The notes under the pieces were generated by a model that made no database searches, was not told where the DNA came from, and saw only the letters and a program-made list of their open reading frames with translations. Below are positions 60,278 through 64,000 of a stretch of 64,000 nt of DNA, piece after piece. Numbering within the stretch: position 1 is the stretch's first letter; each line of letters begins with the position of its first letter. The position numbers were made by a program, and so were the translations under genes. The stretch is taken from assembly GCA_024704765.1 (NCBI GenBank), contig JAKMXF010000110.1, positions 372,001-436,000 of the forward strand, in the 5' to 3' direction. Origin of the DNA: Oopsacas minuta. Lineage: Eukaryota > Porifera > Hexactinellida > Lyssacinosida > Leucopsacidae.

Positions 60278-60438
60278 CAGTCAACTCTCGCTATATCTAA
60301 ATACCCGCTTATATCGTTATCTGAATTTGTACAAATATGGTCCTAAGCCTTCAAAATAACTTGCAATTGATTGGTTATACCAACTCCGCTTAAATAACAT
60401 TAGCGTTATCTTGAGCTAGATATAACCCGAATTGACTG
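60278..60438. mobile_element. MITE family A copy 13
   Basis: Left end CAGTCAACTCTCGCTATATC, middle TTTGTACAAATATGGTCC, right end ATATAACCCGAATTGACTG. Both ends are present. Confidence 0.85.
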
Positions 60439-61701
60439 TAAATTGTTTTTCTTAAATTTCAAATAACTGCTATTACAAGCATGTTAATATATTATTTTAG
60501 TCGGCTACGCAGGGAGATTCCAGATTCAGAGTCTCCTGGTTACAAAGAACTCCGCTAAATATGGACAATCTGCCAGAAACTAATGTGTCCCAAATTAAGC
60601 ACAGCCACTTGTATGTTAAATTCGTTGGTAATCAATCTCGGATTTTCTCAGTCATTTTACAGTCAACTAATAAGCACAGACATTAGAAGTCTTCAAGGAT
60701 TGTGAAATACGATAATAGTATCAAAATTTCAGATTTATCAAATATTCAAATTGCATAATAAAACTAAACTAAGCCAGTTTCCACATGTACACGTAATTAG
60801 TGAATCAATAAAAAGAGAAGTAAGCTATAAGATAGCTAAATTCTGGGAATTAGGTAGGCGACAACTGTATTCTCATAATTATTCATTCAAGCGAGTTAAA
60901 ATGCATAATTAAGTATATTTTGAAAGATCATCTATATAATACTGCGGAATGACCCATCATAAATTGAAGAATAATCATGACAGATCATTACAAAGCACAT
61001 TGTAAGCTCTGTGCATTAAATGTATTAAATTCATATTCGCCAATATTTACGGAGTGTTTATGAATAATGATCCTCCATGATAGTTAATACCCTTGGCTGA
61101 AGAGGGAATAGCGAAAAGTCATACCACGCATGCAATTAGTCTTGGTTACAATAACGTCATTAAATATGACCTCTATCTGTGAAATTGGGAACATTACTAA
61201 GCAGGGATTTATTCAGGAATTTCGGAGCCTGCACTTTTTCTTGCAGGGAATCTCACTTTATGGACGGTAACATATTGATCCTGTACAAATTTGAGCCTCA
61301 CTGTCGAAATTGTGTCCTTTATGGCTGCTTTTAGGTGCCAGCCAAGCATCTAGACAAATCCCTTGTACGAATGTATTCTGATTTTGAATGTTTAGGGGCA
61401 TTCTATCGTTACATAGCGTTAGTACGCCCCCTGTTTATTTATTAAGACTTTTCACACTCAAATTATTGCTATCTTAAAATGGCTATTATTACGTGACAAA
61501 TTTAATTCGTTTTATAGGTCATATTTGTAACAATTATAATCTTATCTCTCTTATTTCCATCTGCTTAAACACAACCACCACTTAACTTTCAACTTTTATT
61601 CGCTGTAGCTAGTATTTGTAATTAGTTAATTAGAATATTTTATTTAGCAATTAGCAATAAAATTATACTATCATGCACACTGAATAAATGATTAAACTCA
61701 C
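60439..61701. other. Spacer or intron with GC-richer patches
   Basis: Patches at 60500-60640 and 61200-61440 are less AT-rich than their surroundings and may be old repeats. The second allows a short minus frame of ~46 codons, but without splice or domain support. Confidence 0.3.
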
Positions 61702-61789
61702 TTTTTGATGTGCTCTATGGTAAATACTGAAAACACCGCCCTTCATCCTCCCGACAACTCCATATAAGTTAGAGTTACTTCTCTCCCAC
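61702..61789 (-). CDS. Candidate exon of an unidentified gene
   Basis: Flanked by ATTTTCAG and AAA|GTGAGT, both strong. Encodes 29 residues (core SNLYGVVGRMKGGVFSIYHR) with a normal coding mix. Ends in phase 0. Whether it belongs with the exons at 58588-59072 is unknown: an exon starting in phase 0 and ending in phase 1 would be needed between them. Confidence 0.45.
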
Positions 61790-63971
61790 CTGAAAATTAC
61801 AGAGTACAATCAAACAATAATTGTGGGTTTATACAAAAATAAGGTCAATAAATTGTAATATTTGTTACACCCAGGTTCATATAACAACTGTAGATAGCTT
61901 TGATCTCTGTAAAGGGCGGAGAAATTCTTAAGAAATGTAAATATTGAATAATCTATGGATAAATATTGTCTATGGCATAATGAATGTCTGAATATGTGAT
62001 TTAATATGTAAATTTGATAGCCGCTTAAACCAGTTTTACGAGTAACATAAAGCTAATTATATTAAATTTGAAATATTGAAACTTATCATCATGCGTATGC
62101 AAATTGTGAATGTAAAATGAGACATGAAACATATACGGAACGCTGTATTATATGGAGTAGAACTGCGATAATAATTGTAAATTTGTGTGTCTTTGTATTT
62201 GACATAAGTCAGTAATAATTTACCGAAATATCTAACCTAGCAACGAATTAGCCGTTAAAGAATTCTAGTTATCTTTGATTTACAAAAGGAAATAATTCCA
62301 AATTTATTGGAGAAGTTACATTATAATATGTGTCTTATCTTTCTGCAGTTAGATGTTAACAAGCGGTAATTAGATTTGGGAATGTTGAAGAGATTTGATT
62401 GTGGTATACAATACATTATCTACTGTTAGAACCTCAGAACACAAGTTAACGTAGGACCTCTATTTTAATTATTGGAGATAATATTGGGAGTAAAGTGCTT
62501 TACTAACCGAACAATTCAGCTTTCGATTCTTTAGACATAATCATCCCAAAACAACAAATTTGGAAGCTAATTACATATATAACTTCTAGACATTGCATTA
62601 GTGCACCTGTATTAATTGATTGAATAGTGAATTCTTTATCCACCGAAATGCATTACTATGTTTCCCACACAAATTTCCACAAAACTCTTCAAACTTTCCT
62701 TTAAATGAGTCCTATCACCAATACTTGATTTTCGAACGACTAATTTAATTGTGGCTTATATGAATGTTTGTGGAGAGCCATATGGGGCAATGCTTTGATT
62801 TCTGGCAATTCCTTAATACCCAACAAATTTTGCTCAAATGCAGTCTATCGGAAAGATCAAAGGAATTGTATTGTTCAATAAATTTATAGTTCTCAACAGG
62901 TGGTTTGTTAAATCAAAAATCCTTTCGATATGGATATACACTCATTGCAAAGTTTTAAGTATTTTGCAATTATAGATGAGAGAGTAAATGTTAATTCGAA
63001 AATAATACTCAATATATTTTGTAATAATACATGACGTAGGATTCCTTAGGAATATTCTTGGAAATACTGCAGAAACGAACAAGAGGAATAATAGAGAAAT
63101 AATTCTATAGAATTCACCACCGTATACGTATTGCTCCTCTTTCTATAAAGTATAAACCAATACCTTAATTAGAAGAGAATTTTCTTGAAATGTTTCATTA
63201 ATTTTACTATTACAGCATAATGATTCTGAGATCAAATTTTTAAAGGAATCAGGTTTCAATGGCAATTACTTAAATAATAATATTTTACAAGAATTCACGT
63301 CTATACTTAAATATATATATGATTTAATAAATAATTAATTTCTGTCATATTTAATTTTGATTTCAATTTGTTGTGATTCTTACAAACAATCGACTTATGC
63401 AATCACAATTACACAAAATTAAATGCTACGAAATTCACTTTTAAATACAAATAACCAAATTTTTCACTTATCCTGCTTCTATCGTTAGTAAAGTTTCTAA
63501 TCAATAGAACTAAATAATTCCTGTTAAATTTGGTTAATAAAGCTTGTTTGCTGCAATTAGTGGTGAGTAAGTCTAATTAATTTGGTGCTGAAATATGTTC
63601 ATTTTACGTAGTTAACTGAAGTACAAAGTTCTTGAAGCTGACAAAGTTCTTATTCAAAGACTTATGTCTATTTATCACTAATTTATTCAATAGTTTGTAG
63701 TTGGACAAATATCTGCTATTTAAGAAATATCCTTCTAATCAAGGTACAATGCCAGATTCATTGTTTATAGAAGGGGCTATTAAGTATGTAATAAGTATAT
63801 CACCATTATTTAATTTCAGTTTTCAGACACAAGCTGAATTGAGGTAGTTACGCATAACACAATAGCTGAACTAACACTGAAAACAGGTGATACCATGTAC
63901 ATTATGTTTAATTATAGAGACTGAAATCAATATAGCATAGCTTAGTTGTAGATTAGGAATATAATAATAAT
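61790..63971. other. AT-rich sequence to the window edge
   Basis: No coding-like stretch, RNA gene or repeat family recognised before the truncated element at the edge. Confidence 0.4.
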
Positions 63972-64000
63972 ACAGTAAACCTCCACAAACGGGGAAACGA
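63972..64000. mobile_element. MITE family C copy 3, cut by window edge
   Basis: Starts CAGTAAACCTCCACAAACGG after a TA; only the left terminus is inside the window. It is the clearest family C end and defines the TIR. Confidence 0.7.

Noticed and set aside
61200-61440. 46-codon minus frame in a GC-richer patch
   Set aside because: No splice edges or family pattern; more likely an old repeat.
1-64000. tRNA, rRNA, CRISPR or bacterial-type operons
   Set aside because: No tRNA arm motifs, rRNA blocks or spaced direct repeats were seen; the gene structure is eukaryotic.

Overview
The window is nuclear DNA of an animal. Genes are split by short GT-AG introns, intergenic DNA is AT-rich, and the products are metazoan: a TEAD factor with a YAP-binding domain, a TALE homeobox protein, KDM4, AREL1, TNFAIP8, an RN-tre-like RabGAP, a PARP6/8-type enzyme and ALYREF. 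Gene spacing of about 3-8 kb and many short DNA-transposon derivatives suggest a compact invertebrate genome, perhaps an early-branching animal. The species cannot be named from the sequence alone.

Layout. 1-1475 (+): 3' part of a MYCBPAP-like gene. 2182-5162 (+): four-exon DUF4139-family gene with a ubiquitin-like domain set inside it. 5887-14590 (-): sixteen-exon TEAD gene, reconstructed exon by exon. 17468-18376 (+): single-exon orphan membrane protein. 20028-20408 (+): twin CX9C protein. 21076-21801 (+): ALYREF. 22627-28419 (+): five-exon PARP6/8-like gene with a long N-terminal extension and a UBA domain. 29911-30483 (-): TNFAIP8 family, divergent from KDM4 at 30987-34195 (+). 34910-37555 (+): AREL1 HECT ligase. 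38817-45331 (-): twelve-exon RN-tre/USP6NL-like TBC RabGAP. 46684-49263 (-): six-exon TALE homeobox gene. 49264-64000 is mostly non-coding by eye, but five minus-strand exon candidates with good or compatible splice sites suggest one or more unidentified genes.

Mobile DNA. At least 13 copies or fragments of one pogo/Tigger-like MITE family (termini close to CAGTCAACTCCCGTTATAT) are scattered through introns and spacers. Several smaller families accompany it, including a hAT-type element with a matching 8-bp target duplication. Some copies touch functional sites: one lies against the KDM4 5' splice site, one just upstream of a TEAD 3' splice site, one near the TEAD start codon, one near the ALYREF start codon, and one is read into from the first PARP exon.

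The genes are housekeeping, signalling and chromatin genes with no evident joint pathway. The nearest to a shared theme is ubiquitin (ubiquitin-like DUF4139 protein, UBA-PARP, HECT ligase), which is probably chance.
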